Part shown: piece by piece, positions 41,669 to 50,446 of the stretch
Position numbering within the stretch: the first letter of the stretch is position 1
Layout: each line of letters starts with the position of its first letter
NCBI RefSeq assembly: GCF_026891035.1
Contig: NZ_JAPTGG010000002.1
Location: 1 to 64,000 of the forward strand
Reading direction: 5' to 3'
From: Dasania phycosphaerae
GTDB taxonomy: Bacteria; Pseudomonadota; Gammaproteobacteria; Pseudomonadales; Dasaniaceae
Length of the DNA stretch: 64,000 nucleotides
Program-made: the position numbers and the translations under genes
The notes under the pieces: generated by a model
What the model was told of the DNA's origin: nothing
Databases searched by the model: none
The model's input: the letters and a program-made list of their open reading frames with translations, nothing else

Positions 41669-42160
41669 ATGAGCAAAGCAGTCACTCTTTTTGTTGCTAT
41701 GTTAGCCTTATTGGTCGGCTGCGCTTCTACGCAGACGTCTCCCCAACCAGTAGCATTCGCAAAACCCGATTTGTCGATATCTCAAGAAGATCAGTGGCAA
41801 CTGATGGCTGGTAAATGGTACGGAGAACAGCCCACTAAAGATGGCGGCACAAGAAAATGGATAGTTGAAAGATTTATCGACGGAGCCTACAGGGTAGATT
41901 TTCTGAACGTCAAGAACGATGGAGTCATTGAAAAACTATCTGAAGTCGGTCAATGGGGTGTATCTGGGCCAGTTTATTTTTCATCGTTTAGGGGCTGGCT
42001 AAAAGACGAAACAATCAAGTTTTCCGATCCATCAAATCCATATAATTATGATGCTTATCGCATCATTCAACTAAATGACAAAATTTTCGAATATGAGCAT
42101 TATTCATCTGGCAACCGGTTCACAGTTAAAAGAGTTACATCGGACTTTGAACTCAAGTGA
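41669..42160 (+). CDS. Small lipoprotein (cassette gene)
   Basis: 163 residues with a lipoprotein signal (LLVGC, lipidated Cys at about 18) and a soluble beta-rich domain (WQLMAGKWYGEQPTKDGG, RKWIVERFIDGAYRVDF). It may be lipocalin-like, but I do not recognise the family. GAGGA lies 7 bp before the ATG and directly after the attC core, a typical cassette start. The stop is 10 bp before the next attC. It is exported and membrane-anchored; function unknown. Confidence 0.75.
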   Translation: MSKAVTLFVAMLALLVGCASTQTSPQPVAFAKPDLSISQEDQWQLMAGKWYGEQPTKDGGTRKWIVERFIDGAYRVDFLNVKNDGVIEKLSEVGQWGVSGPVYFSSFRGWLKDETIKFSDPSNPYNYDAYRIIQLNDKIFEYEHYSSGNRFTVKRVTSDFELK

Positions 42161-42167
42161 AGAATCC

Positions 42168-42224
42168 TCATAACTAAGCACGCAACCCGGGCGGTTTCGC
42201 CGCCGGTTCGCTTAAACGTTGTGA
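42168..42224 (+). repeat. attC recombination site, about 57 bp
   Basis: The outer arms CATAAC/GTTGTG and inner arms TAAGC/GCTTA pair, and the centre is a GGGCGG/CCGCC-type hairpin. The length is close to the classical 59-base element. It closes the lipoprotein cassette and opens the GNAT remnant. Confidence 0.72.
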
Positions 42225-42289
42225 CAAGAAAGAAATGTGAAAATTACAAAACTATAATATTAATGAGCTTAATCTTATTCCAGAAACTA

Positions 42290-42516
42290 TTCGCTGCTGA
42301 GATGATGGATAAAGCCAAAGAATTATTAGGTATAAATCTAGTTAGAAAAGGTAAAGGCATAGGTAAAAAAATGATGGCGGCTATGCAGAGCATCTACTCT
42401 CGTTTTCATCAGCAAATACTTACCGCCGATGGTAACGCCATTATTATAAGGCCCTAGGCTTTAAGCGCGCAGGCAAAACAGAATCTATGTGGATTTACGC
42501 AGGCGATGAACATTAA
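42290..42516 (+). pseudogene. Broken GNAT acetyltransferase
   Basis: One frame gives KAKELLGINLVRKGKGIGKK, with the acetyl-CoA motif RKGKGIG, up to about 42450. The C-terminal part YYKALGFKRAGKTESMWIYA continues in a different frame to a TAA at 42514. The N-terminal half is absent. So it is truncated and frameshifted. CTCTAACGG right after the stop (42518-42526) resembles the start of a further attC cut by the right inverted repeat. Confidence 0.65.
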
Positions 42517-42550
42517 GCTCTAACGGTATCCATACCTCTAGCAAAACCAA

Positions 42551-42800
42551 CTACGAAGCACCCAGATTCCCCTTGGGAGTCGCCGAGCAACGGAGGAATT
42601 TAACGGCACGAAGTAGCGAGGACTGTCTGAGTGCAAAAACGATTAATTATCGTTTTTGTGCGAGTTCCGCAGCGGCCGTTAAATTGTGAGTAGCGCAGGG
42701 AACCCGAAGGGCGACGGACTAGGGGTGCCCTTTGGGGTTAAGGGGGCTTTGGGCACGCAAAGCCCCCTTATCGCCCGGCAAGGCGAAACCTCGCTCGAAT
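42551..42800 (-). repeat. Right 250-bp inverted repeat of the cassette island
   Basis: Reverse-complement partner of 40689-40938 (3 mismatches in 250 bp). With it, the repeat encloses 1612 bp holding the cassettes. Beyond it, up to the mdh terminator, there is only the diverged outer flank and no gene. Confidence 0.92.
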
Positions 42801-42801
42801 A

Positions 42802-42935
42802 ACAAATTATTAATTAAGAAAAAACTGGATACCGGCATGCGCCGGTATGACAGGGTAGAGGGTTCTGTATATCAGCATGCACCAGTAGAGCCTACCCCGC
42901 GACTGAAAGGAGTGCCTTGGGTATGACAGGATGAT
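42802..42935 (-). repeat. Outer flank of the right inverted repeat
   Basis: Contains CTGGATACCGGCATGCGCCG followed by a partial duplicate, and CCCCGCGACTGAAAGGAGTG. It is the diverged reverse complement of 40590-40688, made longer by one extra palindromic unit. Confidence 0.55.
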
Positions 42936-43012
42936 TGGTTCTGGATACCGCCATACACCACCACTACAACAGCCGCCTCCGTGCTACCCCACCAAAACCA
43001 ACCCCCATAAAA

Positions 43013-43036
43013 AAACCCAGCTAAAAAGCTGGGTTT
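43013..43036 (-). terminator. Terminator of mdh
   Basis: The 10-bp stem AAACCCAGCT/AGCTGGGTTT with loop AAAA lies just past the mdh stop on the minus strand; the preceding A-run reads as a T-run on that strand. Confidence 0.85.
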
Positions 43037-43064
43037 CTCAAACTAGCCAACTACCTATTAACCC

Positions 43065-44045
43065 TTAAGGTAATAAGTGGCTCACTGCATCGCGCTCTTC
43101 GGTTAGCTCTTGCTCAGTGGCTTTCATGCGAGCTTGGCTGAATTCGCTGATTTCTACACCTTGAACAATCTCCCAATCGCCATTTTTACAGCGGCAGGGG
43201 AAAGAGTAGATTAAGCCTTCGGCGATGCCGTAAGAACCGTCAGAGTAAACACCCATGCTTACCCAATCGTCACCCTCTGTGCCTAAGGCCCAGCTGCGTA
43301 CGTGGTCTATGGCGGCGTTAGCGGCAGAAGCGGCAGAAGACGCGCCACGGGCTTTAATAATGGCTGCGCCACGTTGGGCAACGGTGGGGATGTAGTCGTT
43401 TTCGTACCAGTCTTGCTCAACTAACTCTAGTGCGGGGGTACCGGCAACTTTAGCAGTAGAAAGATCTGGGTATTGAGTGGCTGAGTGGTTGCCCCACACA
43501 GTCATGTTTTTTATGTCAGAAACGGCTTTGCCCGTTTTGGCGGCTAACTGAGACTTGGCGCGGTTGTGATCCAGGCGCATCATAGCGGTGAAGTTGCGTG
43601 GGTCTATGTCTGGCGCGTTGCGCTGAGTGATTAAAGCGTTGGTGTTGGCGGGGTTGCCTACTACCAAGACTTTAATGTTTTTGCTGGCGTTGTCGTTAAT
43701 TGCCTTGCCTTGTACCGAGAAAATAGCGGCGTTAGCTTCTAATAAATCTTTACGCTCCATGCCGGGGCCACGTGGGCGCGCGCCTACTAATAGGGCGTAA
43801 TCACTGTCTTTAAAACCTACGTTCGGGTCATCTGTGCATACTACACCGGCTAGTAATGGGAAGGCGCAGTCGTCTAGCTCCATTTTTACGCCTTCTAGGG
43901 CGTCCAGGGCTGGGGTGATGTCTAGTAGTTGAAGGATAACGGGCTGGTCGTCGCCTAACATTGCGCCTGAGGCAATGCGGAATAGTAGTGCGTAGCCGAT
44001 TTGGCCAGCGGCACCGGTAACGGTAACGCGAACAGGTTGTTTCAT
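43065..44045 (-). CDS. mdh: Malate dehydrogenase (NAD-dependent)
   Basis: Interconverts malate and oxaloacetate in the TCA cycle. The Rossmann motif TVTGAAGQIGYALL is at the start, with the substrate Arg loop GARPRGPGMERKDLL, the MMRLDHNRA segment and the catalytic His in WGNHSATQYPD. The sequence is of the cytosolic (plant/Thermus-like) MDH group found in many marine bacteria, not the E. coli type. I chose the ATG at 44045 because AGGA lies 9 bp upstream; the in-frame ATG at 44069 would add eight residues. The protein is 326 residues, a normal length. Confidence 0.95.
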   Translation of the reverse strand: MKQPVRVTVTGAAGQIGYALLFRIASGAMLGDDQPVILQLLDITPALDALEGVKMELDDCAFPLLAGVVCTDDPNVGFKDSDYALLVGARPRGPGMERKDLLEANAAIFSVQGKAINDNASKNIKVLVVGNPANTNALITQRNAPDIDPRNFTAMMRLDHNRAKSQLAAKTGKAVSDIKNMTVWGNHSATQYPDLSTAKVAGTPALELVEQDWYENDYIPTVAQRGAAIIKARGASSAASAANAAIDHVRSWALGTEGDDWVSMGVYSDGSYGIAEGLIYSFPCRCKNGDWEIVQGVEISEFSQARMKATEQELTEERDAVSHLLP

Positions 44046-44248
44046 TGTGATGATTCCTATGTGTTGCAAATAAAATGTTGCAATGAGCGTTGGTATGGCA
44101 GCGGCAGGGGATTTCCCAGGCTGCCGCGTCTTTCTGACGCTAAGGCCTTTTAAGGCGGGCTAATTCTAGTGATTTGGCCTTTAAATTACCAGTTTCTGGC
44201 TAGCCATGGCGTGAAATAAAGGGGTAATCCTGAGCAAAAACCATTAAA

Positions 44249-45250
44249 ATGCGCGCCATTGACATGTTTATTCACACCCAACTAGGCCGTGGTTTTATTG
44301 TGGAACAGCTTTTTACCCCCTCAGCAAACAATACCCCCTTAGCAGCTCAGCCCTCCGCAGAGGAGGCCGCCAAGCTAAAAAAACAGAAGCTGGAGTTTAA
44401 CAAGCTGCAAAAACGCCTGCGTAGGCAAATGGGCGAGGCCATAGCTGATTACAGCATGATAGAGCAGGGCGATGTGGTCATGGCCTGTATCAGCGGTGGT
44501 AAAGACTCCTTTGCCATGCTGGATATATTGATCAACCTGCAAAAGGCTGCGCCTATAAATTTTGAAGTGATTGCAGTTAATATGGATCAAAAGCAGCCCG
44601 GCTTTCCCGAGCATATCCTGCCCGCCTATTTTGAGCGCATAGGAGTGCCGTATTACATCATTGATAAAGATACCTACAGCGTAGTTAAAGAGAAGGTGCC
44701 CGAGGGCAAAACCACCTGCGGCCTGTGTTCGCGTTTGCGTCGCGGTACCTTATACAGCTTTGCTGAGAGCATAGGCGCTACTAAAATTGCCCTGGGCCAC
44801 CATATGGACGATATGGTAGAGACGCTGTTTTTAAATATGTTTTACGGCAGTCGCATGAAGTCCATGCCGCCTAAGCTGCGCTCCGATGATCAGCGCAATG
44901 TGGTGATACGGCCCTTGGCTTATAGCCGTGAAAAAGACCTGATTAAATTTGCCGATGCCAAGCAGTTCCCCATTATTCCCTGTAACCTCTGTGGTTCGCA
45001 GGAAAATTTACAGCGGCAAAATATTAAGGCTATGTTGCAAGGCTGGGATAAGCAGCAGCCGGGTAGGGTAGAGAGTATCTTCCGCGCCACCCAGCATATT
45101 AGCCCCAGCCAGCTGGCGGATAAAAACCTGTTTGATTTTGATACCCTGCCACTGGATCGCACTAACGATAAGGCTGAATACGCCTTTACCGAGGCCAAGG
45201 TGTCGTCGGCGGGTAATGGTGTGCAGATGGTGAATGTAGTTGAGATATAA
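44249..45250 (+). CDS. ttcA: tRNA 2-thiocytidine synthetase
   Basis: ATP- and Fe-S-dependent thiolation of C32 in certain tRNAs. The PP-loop SGGKDSFAML lies near residue 83, then the CxxC pair TTCGLCSRLRRG and the second pair IIPCNLCGSQENLQRQ, which hold the 4Fe-4S cluster. The N-terminus is about 30 residues longer than usual and has no strong ribosome site. A later start (for example GTG near 44300) is possible, so the start is uncertain. Confidence 0.94.
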   Translation: MRAIDMFIHTQLGRGFIVEQLFTPSANNTPLAAQPSAEEAAKLKKQKLEFNKLQKRLRRQMGEAIADYSMIEQGDVVMACISGGKDSFAMLDILINLQKAAPINFEVIAVNMDQKQPGFPEHILPAYFERIGVPYYIIDKDTYSVVKEKVPEGKTTCGLCSRLRRGTLYSFAESIGATKIALGHHMDDMVETLFLNMFYGSRMKSMPPKLRSDDQRNVVIRPLAYSREKDLIKFADAKQFPIIPCNLCGSQENLQRQNIKAMLQGWDKQQPGRVESIFRATQHISPSQLADKNLFDFDTLPLDRTNDKAEYAFTEAKVSSAGNGVQMVNVVEI

Positions 45251-45347
45251 AGTTGAGCTATTTAAGTCGGGTAATAAAACATCAAGCTTAGTTATACTCT
45301 AGCTCTCGCAGTCCATACCCATAAACAATAAAACGATAGAGGTAGTA

Positions 45348-46193
45348 TTGATGGAACAAAACCTTACCAAAGAGTTAGAGCAGGCCACAGCTATATATAA
45401 AATGGTAGTAGAGTTTTTTGTAGCCTATAGCTTTCAAATACTCGGTGCCATTATTGTTTTGTTGCTGGGCATTTGGCTGGCCCGCAAGGTCAGCAATTGG
45501 GTACTGGGGCTACTGGAGAAAAAACAGTTTGATGTAACCCTCAGCCATTTTATCGCCGCCGGCGTTAAAGTTTTAATTATTGTAATGGTGGCGATTATTG
45601 CACTGGGCAAGGTCGGCATCAGTGTCACCCCCTTCTTGGCCTTGTTGGGTGCTGCATCCTTGGGTGTGGGCTTGGCTATGCAGGGCATGTTGTCCAATTA
45701 CAGCGCCGGCTTCCACATTATTATTACCCGTCCCTTTGTGGTGGGCGACACGATTAGCGTGCAAGGAGTAACCGGCCAGGTTGATGAAGTACGCTTAGCT
45801 TATACCCTATTGGTGGATGAGGACGGGGTGCGTATTAGCATACCCAATAAACATATAATTGGTGAGATTCTGCATAACTCCCAGCAATATACCTTGGCGG
45901 AGCTAGGTATAGGTATTGCCTACCACGAAGACCCAGAGCAAGCCATCAAGTATATAGAGCAAGCCCTCAACCACCTGGACTGTTTACAGGGGCTTAAGCC
46001 AGCCCAGCTAGGCATAGCCAGCTTTGGTGATAGCAGTATTAATTTAGGCATACGTATTTGGTTGCCTACCCAGCAGTATTATCAGCAGCTGTATCAAGTC
46101 AATCAGGCTATTTTTAACGCCTTGAGAAGTAATGGTGTTGATATTCCTTTCCCGCAACGGGAAGTGCGGTTATTACAAGACGCGCAGCAGTAA
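45348..46193 (+). CDS. Small-conductance mechanosensitive channel (MscS family)
   Basis: Inner-membrane osmotic safety valve. The 281 residues have three membrane helices (about 25-48, 68-90 and 95-125). The last is the Gly/Ala-rich pore helix (GAASLGVGLAMQGMLSNYSAG), followed by the beta domain (TRPFVVGDTISV) and an alpha/beta cytoplasmic cage. Size and layout match E. coli MscS. It has its own transcript, between ttcA and the flagellar genes. Confidence 0.94.
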   Translation: MMEQNLTKELEQATAIYKMVVEFFVAYSFQILGAIIVLLLGIWLARKVSNWVLGLLEKKQFDVTLSHFIAAGVKVLIIVMVAIIALGKVGISVTPFLALLGAASLGVGLAMQGMLSNYSAGFHIIITRPFVVGDTISVQGVTGQVDEVRLAYTLLVDEDGVRISIPNKHIIGEILHNSQQYTLAELGIGIAYHEDPEQAIKYIEQALNHLDCLQGLKPAQLGIASFGDSSINLGIRIWLPTQQYYQQLYQVNQAIFNALRSNGVDIPFPQREVRLLQDAQQ

Positions 46194-46422
46194 ATATAAG
46201 CCGGCTTTTAAGGCTTAACTTCATCCTCTTAAGTTTATCTCTATACGCTGTGCCATAGCTTGGGCTAGGGCACAGCACACCTCTGTTTTTAAAATTGGCC
46301 TGTTTTATGCAAACAAGCCTGTATTAGCTGGGTAGTGCGCCCCAAAAGTCAATTTATCGGCTGTCACTACCTGCAAAACTACAATTCAAGCCAGCCGCCG
46401 TAGCTAGCGCCAAACATCTGAC

Positions 46423-46438
46423 AGGGTTTGGCATTGCT
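46423..46438 (+). promoter_or_regulatory. Possible sigma-54 promoter before fliE
   Basis: GG at 46424-46425 and GC at 46436-46437 have the correct -24/-12 spacing. The -12 part (ATTGCT) is good and the -24 part (AGGGTT) is weak. A hairpin (arms 46247-46254/46269-46276) lies earlier in the gap and probably ends the MscS transcript. A sigma-54 start here fits the control of fliE in pseudomonads. Confidence 0.35.
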
Positions 46439-46483
46439 TAACCAAGGGCTAAAGCTAAAGCTAGAGGTAAGAGGAGACGCACG

Positions 46484-46864
46484 ATGAATGTAGGTCGTAC
46501 TGATATTAATAATTTACTCAGCCAAATGCGTGAGATGAAAGCCGCTACCATGCCTGCCGGTCAGGCCGGTGTAGAGCTGCAGGGCACCCAGGGTGTGCAG
46601 CAGGCCTTGAATGGCCGTATAGAACAGGCCGATAGCAGCTCGCCTAGTTTTTCTACCATGTTCAAAAGCGCCGTCGATGGGGTTAATCAGTCACAAAAAA
46701 CCGCCTCCAGCCTGAAGGTCGCTTATGAGCAGGGCGTGCCGGGGGTGAGTCTGTCGCAGGTGATGATAGCCTCACAAAAGTCCTCGGTCGCGTTTGATGC
46801 CATGACTCAAGTACGTAACAAAGTCGTAGAGGCCTACAAAGACGTGATGAATATGCCGGTTTAA
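46484..46864 (+). CDS. fliE: Flagellar hook-basal body protein FliE
   Basis: Joins the MS ring to the rod. The 126 residues have a disordered N-terminal part and a conserved C-terminal helix pair (MFKSAVDGVNQSQKTASSLK, VMIASQKSSVAFDAMTQVRNKVVEAYKDVMNMPV, quoted here as separate stretches of the same domain). AGAGGA lies upstream of the ATG. It is the first gene of the long flagellar run. Confidence 0.93.
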   Translation: MNVGRTDINNLLSQMREMKAATMPAGQAGVELQGTQGVQQALNGRIEQADSSSPSFSTMFKSAVDGVNQSQKTASSLKVAYEQGVPGVSLSQVMIASQKSSVAFDAMTQVRNKVVEAYKDVMNMPV

Positions 46865-46911
46865 TCGGCCTATTGCGGTATATCAACAAGCTAAACTAAA
46901 GAGAGAATAAT

Positions 46912-48582
46912 ATGGCGGCAGAAGGCGGCTCATCACTACCACAAAGCCAGATGTTTGAAGGTTTTAGTGGTTTAAATCTTATGCGTCAGCTGGGGCTGAT
47001 GATAGGTTTAGCTGCCAGTGTGGCTATAGGTTTTGCCGTGGTGTTGTGGTCACAGGGTGAAGATTATAAGCCTTTGTATGCCAACCTGGATCGTATGGAC
47101 CCCAGTGCCGTACTCACCATCTTAGATAGCAATCAAATTGCCTATAAAGTGGATGAAAAAACCGGAGCCTTAATGGTCGCTGCCAACCAAATCCACGATG
47201 CCCGGCTAAAGTTAGCGGGTGAGGGTATCTCTGCTGACGGCAGCTTTGGCTTTGAGCTGATGGACAAAGAGCGCCCCCTAGGCACCAGCCAGTTTATGGA
47301 AAATGCCCGTTTTAAGCGCAGCTTAGAGGGGGAGTTAGCCCGTACCATTACCAGCATACGACAGGTACGCGCGGCCCGTGTGCACTTAGCCATACCCAAA
47401 ACCTCTGCGTTTGTGCGCGATTCCCGCAAGCCTACGGCTTCGGTATTTGTTGATTTGTATAGCGGGGTAGGCATAAACCCACCACAGGTTAGAGCCATTG
47501 CCAATTTAGTGGCCTCCAGTATCCCCGAATTAGCCTTGCAGGACGTCACCGTGGTCGATCAGCGCGGTAACTTACTGTCCAATTTTGAAACCGACGAAAA
47601 AATGGTGGCTGCCAACAGGCAGATGGAATACACCAAGGAGTTAGAACAACGCTACGTAGAGCGTATTAATTCCATTTTGGTACGTATCTTAGGTGAAGAT
47701 AAGTTTAGAGCTGAAGTCAGTGCCGATGTGGACTTTACCGAAATAGAGCAAGCCGAAGAGCAATTTAACCCTGACTTACCCGCCATACGCAGTGAGCAAA
47801 CCCTAGAAGAAGGCCGCGGTGCTGGTGGTGGGGTAGGCGGTGTGCCCGGTGCCTTAAGTAATCAGCCGCCTTTGGATGGTGCAGCCCCCGAAAATGCCAC
47901 CGCGCAAGGCGGTGCAGCGGATGCGGGCGGAGGCAGCAGCCGAGTGCAGGCTACCCGCAACTATGAGCTGGATCGCACGGTGAGTTACACCCGCCATCAA
48001 ACCGGCAGAGTGCGCCGCCTGAGCGTAGCGGTAGTGGTGGATAATATGGTGAAAAAAGATGCCACCACGGGTGCTATGAATTCAGTGCCCATGCCCCAAG
48101 AAGAGCTGGATAGATTGTCCGTGCTGGTTCGCGATGCGGTGGGCTTTGATGCCGCGCGTGGCGATAGCGTTAATATTATTAATGCCGAGTTTATCCCCAT
48201 CCCCGAGCAGGAGATGGAATTAATCGAAGAGCAGCCCCTATGGCAGCAGCCGGAAATGGTTAATCTGGCGAAAAAAGTGCTAGGGGGCTTATTTGTCTTG
48301 GTGATTATTTTTGGGGTGTTACGCCCGGTTATGCGTAACCTTACAGACACCTCTAAAGAAATGCGTGAACTAGAGGCGCAGGAAGCGCTAAACGACTTAT
48401 CCGCGGACTTAGGCGGTGATTTAGCTGATGAAACCGTTACTTTATCCGGTGGCGATAGTATGCTGCTAACCGGCCCCGGGCAAAATTATGAGCAGCAAAT
48501 AAATGCTGTAAAAGGCTTAATTGCCGAAGACCCCGGCAGAGTGGCACAAGTAGTTAAACAATGGGTGAACAGCGGTGAGTGA
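46912..48582 (+). CDS. fliF: Flagellar MS-ring protein FliF
   Basis: Forms the membrane ring and housing of the export gate. The 556 residues have membrane helices at about 25-47 and 455-475. Between them are the ring-building motifs (PLYANLDRMDPSAVLTIL, LEGELARTITSIRQV) and a Gly/Ala-rich loop (about 300-345). The C-terminal tail that binds FliG ends in KQWVNSGE. It overlaps fliG by 8 bp. Confidence 0.97.
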   Translation: MAAEGGSSLPQSQMFEGFSGLNLMRQLGLMIGLAASVAIGFAVVLWSQGEDYKPLYANLDRMDPSAVLTILDSNQIAYKVDEKTGALMVAANQIHDARLKLAGEGISADGSFGFELMDKERPLGTSQFMENARFKRSLEGELARTITSIRQVRAARVHLAIPKTSAFVRDSRKPTASVFVDLYSGVGINPPQVRAIANLVASSIPELALQDVTVVDQRGNLLSNFETDEKMVAANRQMEYTKELEQRYVERINSILVRILGEDKFRAEVSADVDFTEIEQAEEQFNPDLPAIRSEQTLEEGRGAGGGVGGVPGALSNQPPLDGAAPENATAQGGAADAGGGSSRVQATRNYELDRTVSYTRHQTGRVRRLSVAVVVDNMVKKDATTGAMNSVPMPQEELDRLSVLVRDAVGFDAARGDSVNIINAEFIPIPEQEMELIEEQPLWQQPEMVNLAKKVLGGLFVLVIIFGVLRPVMRNLTDTSKEMRELEAQEALNDLSADLGGDLADETVTLSGGDSMLLTGPGQNYEQQINAVKGLIAEDPGRVAQVVKQWVNSGE

Positions 48583-49603
48583 TAATGAAGCAGCGGGCGG
48601 CGCTGAAACAGTCAATATAAGCAAACTGGATCAAGCAGCGATTTTGCTGATGTCGCTAGGTGAGAAAGAAGCTGCCGAGGTACTTAAGCATCTGGGGCCC
48701 AAAGAAGTGCAGCGCATAGGCACCGCCATGACCGCCCTAGAAAACGTGCCGCAAAAGCACGTAGAAACCGTGATGACTAACTTCCTGCATGAGGCGCGCA
48801 CCTTAACCGGCCTGGGGGTAGGTTCTGACGGCTATATACGCAATATGCTGGTAGAGGCGCTGGGTGACGATAAAGCCAACTCCCTGGTTGATAGGATTTT
48901 ACTGGGCGGTAATACCACCGGCCTAGATACGCTTAAGTGGATGGATGCCCGCGCCGTGGCCGATATTATTCGCCACGAGCATCCGCAAATTCAGGCCATC
49001 GTAGTCTCCTACCTAGATGGTGATCAGGCCGCTGAGGTGTTGGCCAATCTGCAAGATAAAGTACGCCTAGATATTGTTATGCGGGTGGCAGCACTGGATT
49101 CGGTGCAGCCCAATGCCCTGCAAGAGCTAAACGATATCTTAGAGCGCCAGTTCTCGGTAAGCTCAGGCTCGCAAACCAAAGAGATGGGGGGCGTAAAAGT
49201 CGCTGCCGAAATCATGAACAACCTAGACAGCAGCATGGAAAGCGAGCTGATGGACTCCATCAAAGAGGTGGACGAAGATCTGGGCACACAAATTCAAGAC
49301 CTTATGTTTGTATTCGACAACCTCAAAGGGGTGGACGATCGCGGCATACAAGCGCTATTGCGCGAGGTTTCCTCCGAAGTGCTTATCTTGGCGCTCAAAG
49401 GCTCCGACGAGGAGCTCAAAGAACATATCTTTGGCAATATGTCTAAACGTGCTGCCGAGCTGTTACGCGACGATCTCGAAGCCAAGGGCCCAGTCAAACT
49501 CAGCGAAGTGGAAGGGGCGCAAAAAGAAATTCTGGTTATTGCCCGCCGTATGGCCGACGCCGGCGAAATTATGCTGGGTGGCGGTGGCGAAGAAATGCTG
49601 TAA
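48575..49603 (+). CDS. fliG: Flagellar motor switch protein FliG
   Basis: C-ring subunit that meets the stator and generates torque. The 342 residues include LDQAAILLMSLGEKEAAEVL at the N-terminus, the EHPQ motif (RHEHPQIQAIVVSYL) near 128, and the charged torque helix DLMFVFDNLKGVDDRGIQALLREV near 240-263 (quoted as a region, not contiguous beyond twenty residues: FDNLKGVDDRGIQALLREV). The start is GTG overlapping fliF. The length is normal. Confidence 0.97.
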   Translation: MSDNEAAGGAETVNISKLDQAAILLMSLGEKEAAEVLKHLGPKEVQRIGTAMTALENVPQKHVETVMTNFLHEARTLTGLGVGSDGYIRNMLVEALGDDKANSLVDRILLGGNTTGLDTLKWMDARAVADIIRHEHPQIQAIVVSYLDGDQAAEVLANLQDKVRLDIVMRVAALDSVQPNALQELNDILERQFSVSSGSQTKEMGGVKVAAEIMNNLDSSMESELMDSIKEVDEDLGTQIQDLMFVFDNLKGVDDRGIQALLREVSSEVLILALKGSDEELKEHIFGNMSKRAAELLRDDLEAKGPVKLSEVEGAQKEILVIARRMADAGEIMLGGGGEEML

Positions 49604-49665
49604 CACCACGCTGCTCTGGTGCTTACCGCGCCAGCGCTTAGCTTAAAGCTGTATTGGGTTAATGA

Positions 49666-50439
49666 ATGAAAAATACTGATCGTATCCCCGCCGTGCAATC
49701 ATTGAGCTTCCCCCGCTGGGAACTGCCTGAGGTGAATGAAGGGCAAATTGTGCAAGCGGAAAAAACCCGCCGCGATATCGCTCGTGGCGAAGCCCCCAGC
49801 ATCGATAAAAACCTAGTGGTCTACAGCAAATTAACCGTGGGCCAAATTGAAGAAATTAGCCAGCGCATCAAACAGGATGTGCAGCAACAGGCCTACCAAG
49901 AAGGGCTGCAGCAGGGCTTAGATAAAGGCTATAGGGCAGGCCTGCAAAAAGGCCAAAAACAAATCCAGCAACACTTAGAGCGGCTGCAGTCTATTACTGC
50001 ACAATTAAACGATGCCCTACAGGCTCAGGATAATGAGCTAGAGCAGGTGCTGGTAGACCTAGCCACCGGCGTGGCCGAATCCATATTACAGCGTGAGCTA
50101 AGCCTAGATGCCAGCCATATACAGCGGGTGATACACGACGCAATAGCCGCGATAGATGCGCAAGCACAAAAAGTGGATATTTACCTTAACCCCCAAGATT
50201 ATAAATTTGTCACCGATATGGGGCAGGTAGAGCCTCAGTGGCAGTTGCATGCTGATGCCAGTGTGAGCGCAGGGGGCTGCCGAGTAAGCAACCAATACAG
50301 CGTTGCCGATTACAGCACTGAGCAACAATTTCAGCAAACGGTTAGGCAGCTAGTCGATAGCCGCTATGCCGAATTGGCCAGCGATCAGGCGGCCCTGCTC
50401 ACTAAGCCTGCCGACGATCAGTCCGGCCCCGGGGCATAG
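49666..50439 (+). CDS. fliH: Flagellar assembly protein FliH
   Basis: Regulates the FliI ATPase and docks it to the C ring. The 257 residues have a Gln-rich coiled coil with the GxxxG-like run GLQQGLDKGYRAGLQKGQKQ near 85-104 and a V-ATPase-E-like C-terminal half. It lies 62 bp after fliG and ends 7 bp before fliI. Confidence 0.92.
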   Translation: MKNTDRIPAVQSLSFPRWELPEVNEGQIVQAEKTRRDIARGEAPSIDKNLVVYSKLTVGQIEEISQRIKQDVQQQAYQEGLQQGLDKGYRAGLQKGQKQIQQHLERLQSITAQLNDALQAQDNELEQVLVDLATGVAESILQRELSLDASHIQRVIHDAIAAIDAQAQKVDIYLNPQDYKFVTDMGQVEPQWQLHADASVSAGGCRVSNQYSVADYSTEQQFQQTVRQLVDSRYAELASDQAALLTKPADDQSGPGA

Positions 50440-50446
50440 GCCTTAT

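Noticed and set aside
46249..46400. Additional sigma-54 site near TGTCACTACCTGCA before fliE
   Set aside because: Spacing between the -24 and -12 parts is one base short of the required distance.
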